Source: Tectiglobus sp965247245 (GTDB taxonomy: Bacteria; Pseudomonadota; Alphaproteobacteria; Rhizobiales; Hyphomicrobiaceae). From it: a DNA stretch of 64,000 nt. Positions 15,459 to 24,260 of the stretch are shown here, one piece after another. Position 1 is the stretch's first letter. Each line of letters opens with the position of its first letter. The stretch spans positions 434,001 to 498,000 of the forward strand of contig CBDFGV010000003.1 in assembly GCA_965247245.1 (NCBI GenBank), read 5' to 3'. Both the position numbers and the translations under genes were made by a program. The notes beneath the pieces were generated by a model. That model did no database searches and was not told where the DNA came from. It saw only the letters and a list, made by a program, of their open reading frames with translations.

Positions 15459-16388
15459 ATGACCAAACTTGATTACCTCACCTACGACGCCGGCTTCCTG
15501 GAGCCCGATCGTTTGCTGCCGGCGACGCCCGATGAGGCCAAGGCCGTCGTCGTCCCCTGCGGTCTGGAAGCATCGGTCAGCTACGGTGGCGGCACGGCCC
15601 AAGGGCCAGCAGCAATTCTTGCGGCCAGCCATCAGCTTGAACTGTTCGATGAGGAACTGTGGTGTGAGCCTTACGCCAGCTACGGTATTGCAACGCTCAA
15701 GCCATTGCCGCAGGAACCCTCCGTCGAACCAGCACTCAACACGCTTGCGGAAACCGTTGACGCAATTCTCGAACAGGACAGGTTTCCGCTTGTCCTCGGT
15801 GGTGAGCATTCGCTGACGCCGGGTGCTCTGCGTCCCTTCGCCAAGCGCTATGATGACCTCGTCGTCCTGCAAATAGATGCTCATGCTGATCTGCGCGATG
15901 GTTATCTCGGCGAACACTATTCCCATGCGTCTGCCATGCGACGGGCTCTCGACTTCGACAACATCTCGGTTGTCTCGCTCGGCATCCGCGCGCTGTCACA
16001 ACAGGAAGCTGATTTCTACCAAGCTAATCGTCAACGGATCGAGATCTGGTGGGCCAAGGATCAAGCGCGCTGGAACCTGGATCATCTGGCAGACAAGCTC
16101 CGCGGCAAGAACATCTACGTCACCTTTGACATCGACGGGCTGGACGCCGCCCAGATGCCGGCGACAGGCACACCGACACCCGGCGGGCTCGACTACTGGT
16201 TGGCGCTGAGTATCGTGCGCTGCGCCGCCAAGGCCGGCAATATCGTCGGCGCAGATGTTGTCGAGTTAGCGCCCATCGAAGGCTTTCACGCCTTCGACTA
16301 CACCGCGGCAGCCGTCGCCTACAAGATCATGAACTATGCGCTTTACGGCACTGAGCCTGCCGCGGCACCAGCAGCATCGCACTCTTAG
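15459..16388 (+). CDS. speB: Agmatinase-family ureohydrolase
   Basis: A 309-residue member of the arginase/agmatinase superfamily, converting agmatine to putrescine and urea if the name holds. The binuclear Mn site is complete: GGEHS (H117), DAHAD (D140, H142, D144) and DIDGLD (D224, D226). YSHASAMRR and the GADVVELAP segment fit agmatinase better than arginase. It lies 30 bp after the decarboxylase, so the two are probably one operon making putrescine by parallel routes; no arginine decarboxylase is present in the window. Its TAG abuts the stop of the convergent PhyH gene with no gap. Confidence 0.88.
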   Translation: MTKLDYLTYDAGFLEPDRLLPATPDEAKAVVVPCGLEASVSYGGGTAQGPAAILAASHQLELFDEELWCEPYASYGIATLKPLPQEPSVEPALNTLAETVDAILEQDRFPLVLGGEHSLTPGALRPFAKRYDDLVVLQIDAHADLRDGYLGEHYSHASAMRRALDFDNISVVSLGIRALSQQEADFYQANRQRIEIWWAKDQARWNLDHLADKLRGKNIYVTFDIDGLDAAQMPATGTPTPGGLDYWLALSIVRCAAKAGNIVGADVVELAPIEGFHAFDYTAAAVAYKIMNYALYGTEPAAAPAASHS

Positions 16389-17150
16389 TTACAGACGCAT
16401 CCGGAAGTCATTCTCGCCACTGCGATCGACGCCACGCATGAGGAAAAGCGTGCGGTCCGAATGATCGACAATGCCGATGCGCTCATGCATGTCGCGCGCC
16501 TTGCCGCGATCGAACACGGATGTTGTCGGCATAAACCGCAGGGTCATTCCGCGGCGCGCGTTCGGGGACGTGTTCGCCTCAGATCCGTGCAGAATGAAAA
16601 CGTCATGCAGGGAGATCTGGCCGGCCTTGAGAACCAGGTCGACGGCGTCATCCTGATTGTACTGATCCGGCATGAGTTCCTGGTTGAGCGTCACGTCATC
16701 AGAGTCCACCGTGCGATGGCTTTTGAGCGAAGCGTCTTTGTGCGAGCCGCGGATCACGCGCAAACATCCGTTCTCCGGCGTTGCATCGTCGATCGCAATC
16801 CACACCGTGCAGGTGGCAAGTGGTCGGATCGGCCAGTACTCACCATCTTGGTGCCACGGCGTTCGCTTGCCATTCTTGGATGGCTTGGCAAAGAAGCTTG
16901 AGTTCCAAAGCGCGAAATCAGGGCCGATGACCTGACCAACCATATCGAGAATTTCGGGATGCCGCGCCGTGGTCAGGAAGCCAGGATCAAATGCCAGCAG
17001 GTTAGGGCAGTAATCGCGGAATTCAGGATGCTTGTCCAACAGGCGTGAGTGGGCCGAACGAATGTCTTCCAACTCACCGTCTGTCAGGCGGAAGTCCGGA
17101 ATGACGTATCCATTCTCGTGGTAGGCTGCGACCTGCGCGTCAGTTAACAT
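16389..17150 (-). CDS. Phytanoyl-CoA dioxygenase (PhyH) family protein
   Basis: A 253-residue Fe(II)/2-oxoglutarate oxygenase. Ligands are visible as HQD (H100, D102) and the distal His in FILHGSEANTS (H188), with R200 or R205 to bind 2-oxoglutarate. ENGCLRVIRGSHK is the family's central strand. AGGAGGT lies 8 bp before ATG 17150. The family hydroxylates varied small molecules, not only phytanoyl-CoA. The gene is 50 bp downstream of a CitE-like lyase on the same strand, so the two are likely co-transcribed and may act in sequence on an organic acid or its CoA ester. Confidence 0.88.
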   Translation of the reverse strand: MLTDAQVAAYHENGYVIPDFRLTDGELEDIRSAHSRLLDKHPEFRDYCPNLLAFDPGFLTTARHPEILDMVGQVIGPDFALWNSSFFAKPSKNGKRTPWHQDGEYWPIRPLATCTVWIAIDDATPENGCLRVIRGSHKDASLKSHRTVDSDDVTLNQELMPDQYNQDDAVDLVLKAGQISLHDVFILHGSEANTSPNARRGMTLRFMPTTSVFDRGKARDMHERIGIVDHSDRTLFLMRGVDRSGENDFRMRL

Positions 17151-17201
17151 CTATGGTACCTCCTCCGCTATGACTTCAATTGTTCGGGGCCTCAGGTTGA
17201 T

Positions 17202-18095
17202 CTAACCCCGCGCCGCGATCTGCTCGGCCATGGCCAGTGTGTTCTTGGCTTGTTTGAGATGCGGCATGTCCAGCATCATTCCGTCCAAAGAGACGACACC
17301 CACTCCCGGGTTGGCCTCGAATGCGGCAATCACCTTTTTCGCATGCGCGACCTCATCATCGCTCGGTGTAAACGCATCATTGGCAATTTCTGCCTGAGCT
17401 GGATGGATCAGCACCTTGCCGATGAACCCCGCCTTACGATCGCGTTGGCAGTCCTTGGCGAAACCCTCAAGATCACGGAAGTTCGGATACACCACACCGA
17501 CAGGATGCACATCAATGGCTCGCGCGGCAGCCAGACAGAACGACTTCGCCAGAAGATAGGGATCATCATACAGCCCGGTATCCGGATTGATGTTGTCGGA
17601 CGCCCCGAGTGCTGCGGCCAGGTCTTCAGCGCCCCAGGTCATGCCAACAAGCCGCTCTGATACACCTTCGAGATAGGTGTGGAACGTCACCAGCGATGCC
17701 GCCGTCTCCGTCGCGACATTGACGATCCGTGTCGACATCAGCGGCAGCGCCTCACGCACCTCAAGTGCGGAGAGGTAATTGCACAGTGTGTTGATCTCAT
17801 CGGCCGAATACGTTTTGGGCAGAATAATCCCGTTCGGTGCGCCCGGCATTACCGCAGCGAGATCCGGCAGTGCCAGCTCAGTATCTAACGGATTGATCCG
17901 CACCCAAAGCTGCTGGCGCGTACGATCAGAGCGCGTCTTGAGATAGTCCTGGACCATCTGGCGCGCGATCTCCTGGCGATCATTCGACACCGAGTCCTCA
18001 AGATCAAGAATGAGGGCGTCGGCCGGATTCTCGATGGCCTTCTCGAGCTTGCGCTCACTATCACCAGGCACAAACAGCCAGGAACGGATGATCAT
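17202..18095 (-). CDS. CitE-like HpcH/HpaI aldolase-citrate lyase family protein
   Basis: A 297-residue TIM-barrel protein of the CitE-like group. Marks are RSWLFVPGDSERKLEKA at the N-terminus, ALILDLEDSV (metal-binding acidic residues), the arginine region WVRINPLDTE, PNGIILPK, and MTWGAEDLAAALG. Family members cleave or form malyl-, citramalyl- or beta-methylmalyl-CoA; some are malyl-CoA thioesterases. No citrate lyase alpha or gamma subunits are nearby, so a stand-alone CoA-ester lyase or thioesterase is more likely than citrate lyase. It is upstream of, and close to, the PhyH gene. Confidence 0.85.
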   Translation of the reverse strand: MIIRSWLFVPGDSERKLEKAIENPADALILDLEDSVSNDRQEIARQMVQDYLKTRSDRTRQQLWVRINPLDTELALPDLAAVMPGAPNGIILPKTYSADEINTLCNYLSALEVREALPLMSTRIVNVATETAASLVTFHTYLEGVSERLVGMTWGAEDLAAALGASDNINPDTGLYDDPYLLAKSFCLAAARAIDVHPVGVVYPNFRDLEGFAKDCQRDRKAGFIGKVLIHPAQAEIANDAFTPSDDEVAHAKKVIAAFEANPGVGVVSLDGMMLDMPHLKQAKNTLAMAEQIAARG

Positions 18096-18308
18096 GGTCT
18101 CTCCACGTCTACTCTAGGCGCGCAACCCGCGGAACGGCTCCACCAGCGACGCAAACCGCATAAAAGAGCATACGAGGACTTCGAACCCTGCAAAACCTTG
18201 TGCTGGATCAATCATCACTCCGATTGCCAATTCGATACCATTGCGTAGAGTTCAAACATCCTTGTCGGTCAGCTCTCCTGCTGACTTTCGGCCATTGGAG
18301 GTGTCACC

Positions 18309-19196
18309 ATGTCTTTGACAATCAGCCAAGTCCATCCCGTGTTTGTCGGTGAGGTCACCGGCGTCGACCTGACCAAGCCGCTCAGCGCCGAGGTCGCATC
18401 CCAGATCGAAGCCGCCATGGATAAGCACGCTGTTTTGGTGTTCCAGGACCAGCCGATCTCAGACGAACAACAGCAGGCCTTTTCACAGAACTTTGGTGAG
18501 TTGGAAAATGCCAAGGGCGGCAACGTGACGAAACCAGGAGATCAGCGTCTTCAGGTTGGCATGAATGACGTCTCCAATCTCGGCAAAGATAACAAGCCTC
18601 TGCCACGCGATAGTCGCCAGCGTCTCTTCAATCTTGGCAACCGCCTGTGGCACTCAGACAGTTCGTTCCGCGCTATTCCGGCTAAGTATTCCCTACTGTC
18701 GGCACGGGTCATTCCTGACGCCGGTGGCAACACCGAGTTCGCTGACATGCGCGCCGCCTATGATGATCTCGATGACAAGACCAAGGCGGAACTTGAAGGG
18801 CTGATTTGCGAACACTCCCTTATGCACTCGCGTGGCGCACTGGGCTTCGAAGTCACGGATGAAGAACGCAACGTCACGTTCAAGCCGGTTCTGCAAAGCC
18901 TGATCCGCGTCCATCAGGCCTCGAAGCGAAAGTCGCTCTATCTGTCATCGCATATTGGCGAGATCCACGGCATGCCGCGACCAGAAGCGCTGATGCTGCT
19001 GCGCGAACTTGTCGAGCATGCGACGCAACCGAAGTATGTTTATGCGCACAAGTGGCGGCAACACGATCTCGTCATGTGGGACAACCGTTGCACCATGCAT
19101 CGCGTGCGTAGTTTCGATGAAACTCAGCCACGCGACATGCGCCGGACAACCGTAGCAGGAACCGAGATGACGGCAGAGCAGGAGCTTGCCGCTTAA
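18309..19196 (+). CDS. TauD/TfdA family dioxygenase
   Basis: A 295-residue Fe(II)/2-oxoglutarate dioxygenase. The facial triad is in WHSDSSF (H115, D117) and DNRCTMHR (H264), with the 2-oxoglutarate arginine in RDMRRTTV. GGAGGT stands 6 bp before ATG 18309. It resembles the TfdA branch more than taurine dioxygenase; no sulfonate or herbicide transport genes are adjacent, so the substrate is open. It is divergent from the CitE-like/PhyH pair, sharing a 213-bp promoter region, which suggests a common regulator or pathway. Confidence 0.88.
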   Translation: MSLTISQVHPVFVGEVTGVDLTKPLSAEVASQIEAAMDKHAVLVFQDQPISDEQQQAFSQNFGELENAKGGNVTKPGDQRLQVGMNDVSNLGKDNKPLPRDSRQRLFNLGNRLWHSDSSFRAIPAKYSLLSARVIPDAGGNTEFADMRAAYDDLDDKTKAELEGLICEHSLMHSRGALGFEVTDEERNVTFKPVLQSLIRVHQASKRKSLYLSSHIGEIHGMPRPEALMLLRELVEHATQPKYVYAHKWRQHDLVMWDNRCTMHRVRSFDETQPRDMRRTTVAGTEMTAEQELAA

Positions 19197-19234
19197 GCTA
19201 CTTCTCGCAAGTCGCCCACTTCTCGCGAGGCGTA

Positions 19235-20203
19235 TCAGGAACCGACAGGTTTAAAGCTGGCGATCAGCTTCTCGACGTCAGGCATCAACTTCGCCTTCTC
19301 GCTCTCACGAATAATCGCCAGCAACCGAAAGTAACCACCCTTCGGTTTGTCCAAAACGACCTGGACCAGGGAAACCGGTGACTTGTCATCGCTGGACACA
19401 CCGGTGGCCTCCGTCCGGGCGCCGTTCAAGCCCGCAATCGTAACACCCTTTGTCTTATCCAGTTTCAAATTGGTGAAACCACCCACGCTTTGCAGTGCCC
19501 GCTCTGAGAAGCCCTTGAGGTCATTCACGCGCACGCGGTCGACAGATGGCGCAATGATGACAACGCTGCGTTGGATACCTTTGACCTTGGGCACCAGCTT
19601 GCCATCAGTTGAATACATGATCGCGCTGCCCATCAGCTTTCCGGCTTCTTTGAAGGCACCGAGGTACCCGAGGCTGAATTGCTTGATAATAGGCGCCGGC
19701 TTCGCTGTGAACGCGGCAGTCACAAAAGCCTTGTCGATGATGTCCTGGTTCACAAACCCATCAGTGAAAGCGTCTTCCGGAATGTTGAACGTGATGACCG
19801 CAACGCTCTTGTCATCCTTGATCAACAAGACGTGCTTGCTAAACGTATTTCCGCGCGCCACCTGTTTCCCGACCAGATAAACGTGGTCGTCATCGCGCTT
19901 GAGTTTGCGGCGTTGAATATCCTTGATGCCCTTCTTGCCCAACGCCTCATCGGTCAGACTAGCCTTGAGTTGATCCAGGCGATTAGTCGGCAACTCGGCA
20001 ATAACAATGCTGGTCCGCGCGATTGGGAGTACAAAGCCTGAAAACAGTTTCGAAGTTTCAAAGTTCTTCGGGACGTCCATTTGGACCCGGCTTCCGGGCG
20101 GCTGCCGTAACTCGGCGCTGGCCCCCGCAGCCAACACAATGGCGGCGGCGAAAGCTGCGAGATAAGCAAGTACATTCCAGGGACGAAACATAACGTTGGT
20201 CAT
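19235..20203 (-). CDS. Secreted protein of unknown function
   Basis: About 322 residues, with a clear signal peptide (NVLAYLAAFAAAIVLAAGASA). The mature protein contains two segments of similar design. The first runs roughly residues 35-165 (RVQMDVPKNFE ... FSGFVLPIARTSIVIAELP ... SVAVITFNIPEDAF). The second runs roughly 185-320 (SAIMYSTDGK ... QRSVVIIAPSVDRV ... YFRLLAIIRE). This hints at a duplicated alpha/beta domain. I do not recognise a named family. GTG 20221, ATG 20203 and ATG 20191 are all possible starts; 20203 has a weak GAGCG upstream. It is convergent with the TauD gene and apparently monocistronic. Confidence 0.65.
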   Translation of the reverse strand: MTNVMFRPWNVLAYLAAFAAAIVLAAGASAELRQPPGSRVQMDVPKNFETSKLFSGFVLPIARTSIVIAELPTNRLDQLKASLTDEALGKKGIKDIQRRKLKRDDDHVYLVGKQVARGNTFSKHVLLIKDDKSVAVITFNIPEDAFTDGFVNQDIIDKAFVTAAFTAKPAPIIKQFSLGYLGAFKEAGKLMGSAIMYSTDGKLVPKVKGIQRSVVIIAPSVDRVRVNDLKGFSERALQSVGGFTNLKLDKTKGVTIAGLNGARTEATGVSSDDKSPVSLVQVVLDKPKGGYFRLLAIIRESEKAKLMPDVEKLIASFKPVGS

Positions 20204-20347
20204 TCCACGCTCATTGATCACGGTGAGAAACTAGGTATTGCTTGTGATCTAAGGCGACATTTCGAAGAAGACCAATGAATTATCGATGAGTTGAGTTAAG
20301 CCAGCTGGGCACGCCACTAGCTGGGAACACGGCATGTTCGATTGAAA

Positions 20348-20578
20348 TTACACTAAACGCTTAATAACAAAGCGAAAAACAGAATTTTCCGTTGTCTCGC
20401 TGGAAATCAACTCGTTGCCAGTGGATTCGCAGAAGGCGACAAAATCATCCGGAGAACCTGGGTCTGTCGCCAATACTTCGAGAAAACCACCGACGGGCAC
20501 CTCAGCCAGCGCGCGTTTGGATTTGAGAATGGGAATCGGGCATTGCAGATTCGTCGCGTCCAACGTCTTGTCTACCAA
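20348..20578 (-). CDS. TusA-family sulfurtransferase
   Basis: A 76-residue sulfur carrier. The LDATNLQCPIPIL motif carries the persulfide-forming Cys13 in CPxP, and LEVLATDPGS is the expected strand. TusA proteins pass sulfur to tRNA thiolation or molybdenum cofactor pathways. No dsr, rhodanese or YeeE partners adjoin it, so it is probably the housekeeping carrier or a single-gene relative. The length is normal. Confidence 0.88.
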   Translation of the reverse strand: MVDKTLDATNLQCPIPILKSKRALAEVPVGGFLEVLATDPGSPDDFVAFCESTGNELISSETTENSVFRFVIKRLV

Positions 20579-20827
20579 CGGTGCAGCCCCTTTGATCCGC
20601 GAATGCAGCTAAGTTTGGTCAGCTCTCATACAAATAAACCGAGGCCAACCGGATAACCGACAGAAACCATCCAACCATGTGGCAAGTCAGCCCGCAATGG
20701 GCAAGAAATTTGTCAAAAGGCGTTGTATTTCTGCGCCCACGTTTGCGTCACGCATGTCATAGTCATTAGGTTCGATTTCTGTAATTGAGTCCCTTCGCAG
20801 TCGTCCCCTTCAGCACAAATTAGGCCT

Positions 20828-23155
20828 ATGAGCGAGCACAACGAAGAACGACGGTTCAGGTTCACCTTCGGGCTAGAGAAACTCGGACTCATTGCACTCC
20901 GTGCCCCGACACAGTCGCTGATCCTGATTATCTGTTTGTGTGTCGCTGCCATCTTTGGCGTGATGAAGCTGCGTGTAGACGACTCACTCTCGGAACTCTT
21001 CCGCACCGACACCAAGGAGTTTCGCCAGTACGAAGCCATTGATCGACGCTTTCCCTCCAGTGAGCACGATGTCCTGGCAGTCGTCGAAGGCGAAGCCCTG
21101 CTGACGCGCAAGGGGCTCCGCGCCTTCACCAATGCCGCCATTGATCTACAACTCGCAGATGGGGTCGATGGCCTTGTATCCATGTTGTCGGCGCGCGGCC
21201 GTCCTGATGCGACTGGATATGCGGCGCCGATTGTCCCTGACGAACTTCCCGAGAGCGAGGAGGCCTTTCAAGAGATCGTCAAGGCGCTCCGTGAGAACGA
21301 AATCGTTAAGGGCAAATTCCTATCCGACGACGGCCAACTGGGCTTGATTGTAATGGCCCTCGACCGCAAGGTCCTTGAGGCGTCCGGCTCGCGCGCAGTC
21401 ATTACATCCATCCGCAAGGAAGCTGAAGCCGCGCTCCAAGGCAGCGGACTGCAGGTCAAGTTGACCGGTGCACCGGTTATGCAGCTTGAGATCCGCAACG
21501 CCGTCGAACGCGACCGCCTCGTCTATAACGGGCTTGGCTTTTTGCTCGGTGCCATCACAGCCTTTCTGTTCTTCAGGCGCCTGTCTCTGACTCTCCTCGC
21601 CGTCCTCGGACCGACCATTGCCATTCTCTGGACCCTCGGTGTCGTTGGTGGGCTCGACTTCCGCCTCAACCTCTTCATCAACGTCCTGACACCACTAATC
21701 CTCGTTGCCGGCTTCTCAGATTCGATGCACCTGGTGTTTGCGATACGCCGTGACATCCTTGCCGGCATGGATCGGCTGACAGCAGCGCGCAACGCCGTTC
21801 GTGAAGTGGCTCCGGCATGCCTGTTGACCGCCATGAATGCAGCGATCGCACTATTGTCGTTCTCGCTGGCTGAATCGGCTCTGATCAAGACCTTCGGCAT
21901 GGCCGCGATGATGGCCGTCGGTATTTCATATCTGGCCGTTGCAACCGTCGTCCCGACGCTGGCGGTGTTCTTCATCCGCGCGGAGCCCGAAGCTGCGCAG
22001 AAGAGCGAGGACACCGACAACGGCGCGATGGTCTTCCTTAAGACGGCTACGGAAAGCATTGCCAACAGCGTGGCTGCGCGCCCTACCGGTTGGTTCATCC
22101 TCGGAGTGGCCGGCGTCATTCTCACCGGTCTCGTTTACGTGCAGCTTGAACCCAAGTATCGGCTTGCCGACCAGGTGCCTGATAAGGAGCAGGCGCTCGC
22201 TGCGACTGCCCGATTGGACCAAAAGCTCACAGGTGCCAATCCCGTTCACGTCATGATCGAGTGGAAAGGCGGGCAAAGCCTGTACGATCCCAAGACACTT
22301 GAGGTTATTGCCGCCGCCCACAGCGTGCTTGAGAAGCGGGCCGGCCTGGGCAATGTGTGGTCGATAGAGAGCCTTCGCCGCTGGCTGCTCGATGCCGGCG
22401 ACGCCAGCCCGAAGAACATCAAACGCTACGTCGATATTCTACCCAAGCACCTGCAACACCGATTTATCGCTGAGGACAAAAACGCAGTTCTAGTGACGGG
22501 ACGACTGCCAGATATCAACGCCAGCGAAATCCTGCCCGTTGTCCAAACCATCGACAGCGCCTTACAACCCGTGCGAGACGCCAGTCCGGGTTACAGCATC
22601 TCCGTGACCGGCCTCTCGGCCATCGCTGCCCGGAACTCAGCCAAGCTGATCGGCGAACTCAATTGGGGCCTGATCGGCGACATGTTCGTGATCTTCATCT
22701 TCCTTGGCATTGCACTGCGCTCATTCCTGGCAGGTGTCGCCAGTGTCTTGCCATCACTATTCCCGATCTTCCTGACGGGGACGGTGCTTTGGCTCTCCGG
22801 CAACGGCTTGCAGTTCGCTTCGATCATCGCGATCACGGTTGCCTTTGCGCTGGCAATCGATTCAACGATCCACTTCCTCAATCGCTACCACATTGAAGAA
22901 GCTCGTCTCGGGCCGACAGCCACCTACCAACAAGTGCTGACCGCCACCATTCATCACATTGGTCCGGCCATTGTGCTCACAACCATCGTATTGGCGCTCG
23001 GCCTCGGCGTGACGATGCTGTCAGATCTGCCATCGCTCAGATTATTCGGAGCTCTGACAGCAGTCTGTCTGTTTGCCTCTTTGATCGGTCAGCTCATCAT
23101 TTTGCCGGCAACAATCGCGTTTTACCGCCGGATTTTCCCGCGCCAATGGACCTGA
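20828..23155 (+). CDS. RND-superfamily (MMPL/HAE3-type) exporter
   Basis: A 775-residue inner-membrane protein with the repeated RND layout. It has TM1 at about 28-48, a periplasmic domain (MKLRVDDSLSELFRTDTKEF ...), and a first helix bundle (~225-395) including FRLNLFINVLTPLILVAGFSD. A second TM (~420-440), second periplasmic domain and second bundle (~615-765) follow. Proteins of this size usually act without outer-membrane partners in lipid, hopanoid or amphiphile transport. No membrane-fusion protein is adjacent. It ends about 160 bp before the methyltransferase gene on the same strand. Confidence 0.88.
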   Translation: MSEHNEERRFRFTFGLEKLGLIALRAPTQSLILIICLCVAAIFGVMKLRVDDSLSELFRTDTKEFRQYEAIDRRFPSSEHDVLAVVEGEALLTRKGLRAFTNAAIDLQLADGVDGLVSMLSARGRPDATGYAAPIVPDELPESEEAFQEIVKALRENEIVKGKFLSDDGQLGLIVMALDRKVLEASGSRAVITSIRKEAEAALQGSGLQVKLTGAPVMQLEIRNAVERDRLVYNGLGFLLGAITAFLFFRRLSLTLLAVLGPTIAILWTLGVVGGLDFRLNLFINVLTPLILVAGFSDSMHLVFAIRRDILAGMDRLTAARNAVREVAPACLLTAMNAAIALLSFSLAESALIKTFGMAAMMAVGISYLAVATVVPTLAVFFIRAEPEAAQKSEDTDNGAMVFLKTATESIANSVAARPTGWFILGVAGVILTGLVYVQLEPKYRLADQVPDKEQALAATARLDQKLTGANPVHVMIEWKGGQSLYDPKTLEVIAAAHSVLEKRAGLGNVWSIESLRRWLLDAGDASPKNIKRYVDILPKHLQHRFIAEDKNAVLVTGRLPDINASEILPVVQTIDSALQPVRDASPGYSISVTGLSAIAARNSAKLIGELNWGLIGDMFVIFIFLGIALRSFLAGVASVLPSLFPIFLTGTVLWLSGNGLQFASIIAITVAFALAIDSTIHFLNRYHIEEARLGPTATYQQVLTATIHHIGPAIVLTTIVLALGLGVTMLSDLPSLRLFGALTAVCLFASLIGQLIILPATIAFYRRIFPRQWT

Positions 23156-23315
23156 GCGGGCACCGTTTGAGACCAATCAGCCGCACAAAACGCCGCAATT
23201 TGTAGCCAGCGCCACAATCGGATATGTTGCGCCCAACAACCCAATCCCAACAGCATTCGTTGAAGCGGGACAAGAACGCATCCCGCGATGGGCTATTGGG
23301 CAAAGGGAAAATGGA

Positions 23316-24242
23316 ATGAGTGACCCATCGTTTGATCCCGAAGAACGCCCGCACGATGTGCGAGATGAATACGAGCAAGTCTACGAACAACCCGATCCAC
23401 GCGCCTACTATCGCATTTTGCACGGCCTAGACTATCGCATTCCTGAACTTGCAGCGCCCGTCTTCCGGAACGTTATCAACGCCATAACAGAGTTTCGCGA
23501 AGAGCGGGTCAAAGTTCTCGATCTGGGCTGCGGTTTCGGCATCAACGCTGCCCTGCTGCGATATTCCCAGGATATGGACCGCCTCGCCCACCGCTGTCGC
23601 GACCTCGACACAGGCGAGATCAGCTCCGCCAGTGTGATCGAATTCGACCGCAACTACTTCGCTTCTTGGCCACCTCAGGTCGACGTCGATTACATCGGCT
23701 TTGACATTGCGGAACTGCCAGTGAGCTACGCGAAAACCGTGCGCCTGGTCGATGACGGCTTCTCGCGCGACCTCGAATTGGAAGAGCCGGAAGCAGAAGA
23801 AACCGAAATGCTCTCCGGGACTGATCTGATCATCTCAACCGGCTGTGCTGGCTACGTGACAGAAGCCACGTTTGAAAAGATCTTCAAAGCCGTTGATGGG
23901 CCCATTCCCTGGTTGGCTGTCTTCGTCCTGCGCACCGAGCCGTTCGATACGCTATCGGATTACTTTGAAAGCAAGAATCTCAAAGTTGAGAAACTTGAGG
24001 GTGTGACGTTCATCCAACGCCGCTTTCACTCATCTGCAGAGTGGACACAGGCGCTTATCACGCTGGAAGGCCAGGAGATCCAAACTGAAGGCAAGGAGGC
24101 CGACGGCCTTCTCCATGCCGAGTTCTATCTCATTCGCCCTGAAGCAGACAGTAAAGCGCATCCGCTTGAGACCATCGTATCTGTATCATCCGGTACCGAG
24201 GGCACGTTCGGCGGTTGGCGCGGACGGCCTTGGGGCGCCTAG
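23316..24242 (+). CDS. SAM-dependent methyltransferase-like protein
   Basis: A 308-residue protein with a class I methyltransferase motif I, VLDLGCGFGINAALL (about residue 67 on), and a later acidic segment (VDYIGFDIAELPVSYA) that could hold motif II. The motif IV region (GTDLIISTGCAGYVTEATFEKI) differs from common families. There is a ~35-residue insertion (YSQDMDRLAHRC ... FDRNYF) between motifs I and II. Substrate unknown. It is 18 bp upstream of the threonine aldolase gene and likely shares its transcript. Confidence 0.7.
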   Translation: MSDPSFDPEERPHDVRDEYEQVYEQPDPRAYYRILHGLDYRIPELAAPVFRNVINAITEFREERVKVLDLGCGFGINAALLRYSQDMDRLAHRCRDLDTGEISSASVIEFDRNYFASWPPQVDVDYIGFDIAELPVSYAKTVRLVDDGFSRDLELEEPEAEETEMLSGTDLIISTGCAGYVTEATFEKIFKAVDGPIPWLAVFVLRTEPFDTLSDYFESKNLKVEKLEGVTFIQRRFHSSAEWTQALITLEGQEIQTEGKEADGLLHAEFYLIRPEADSKAHPLETIVSVSSGTEGTFGGWRGRPWGA

Positions 24243-24260
24243 CCAGGACCAGCCAACCGT

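Noticed and set aside
14694..15926. 410-codon minus-strand frame across the decarboxylase and agmatinase genes
   Set aside because: It lies opposite two genes with full catalytic motifs, has no recognisable domain, and its length follows from codon bias of the sense genes.
21523..22125. 200-codon minus-strand frame in the RND exporter gene
   Set aside because: Arg/Ser/Ala-rich sequence typical of an antisense shadow; the sense gene is clearly an RND protein.
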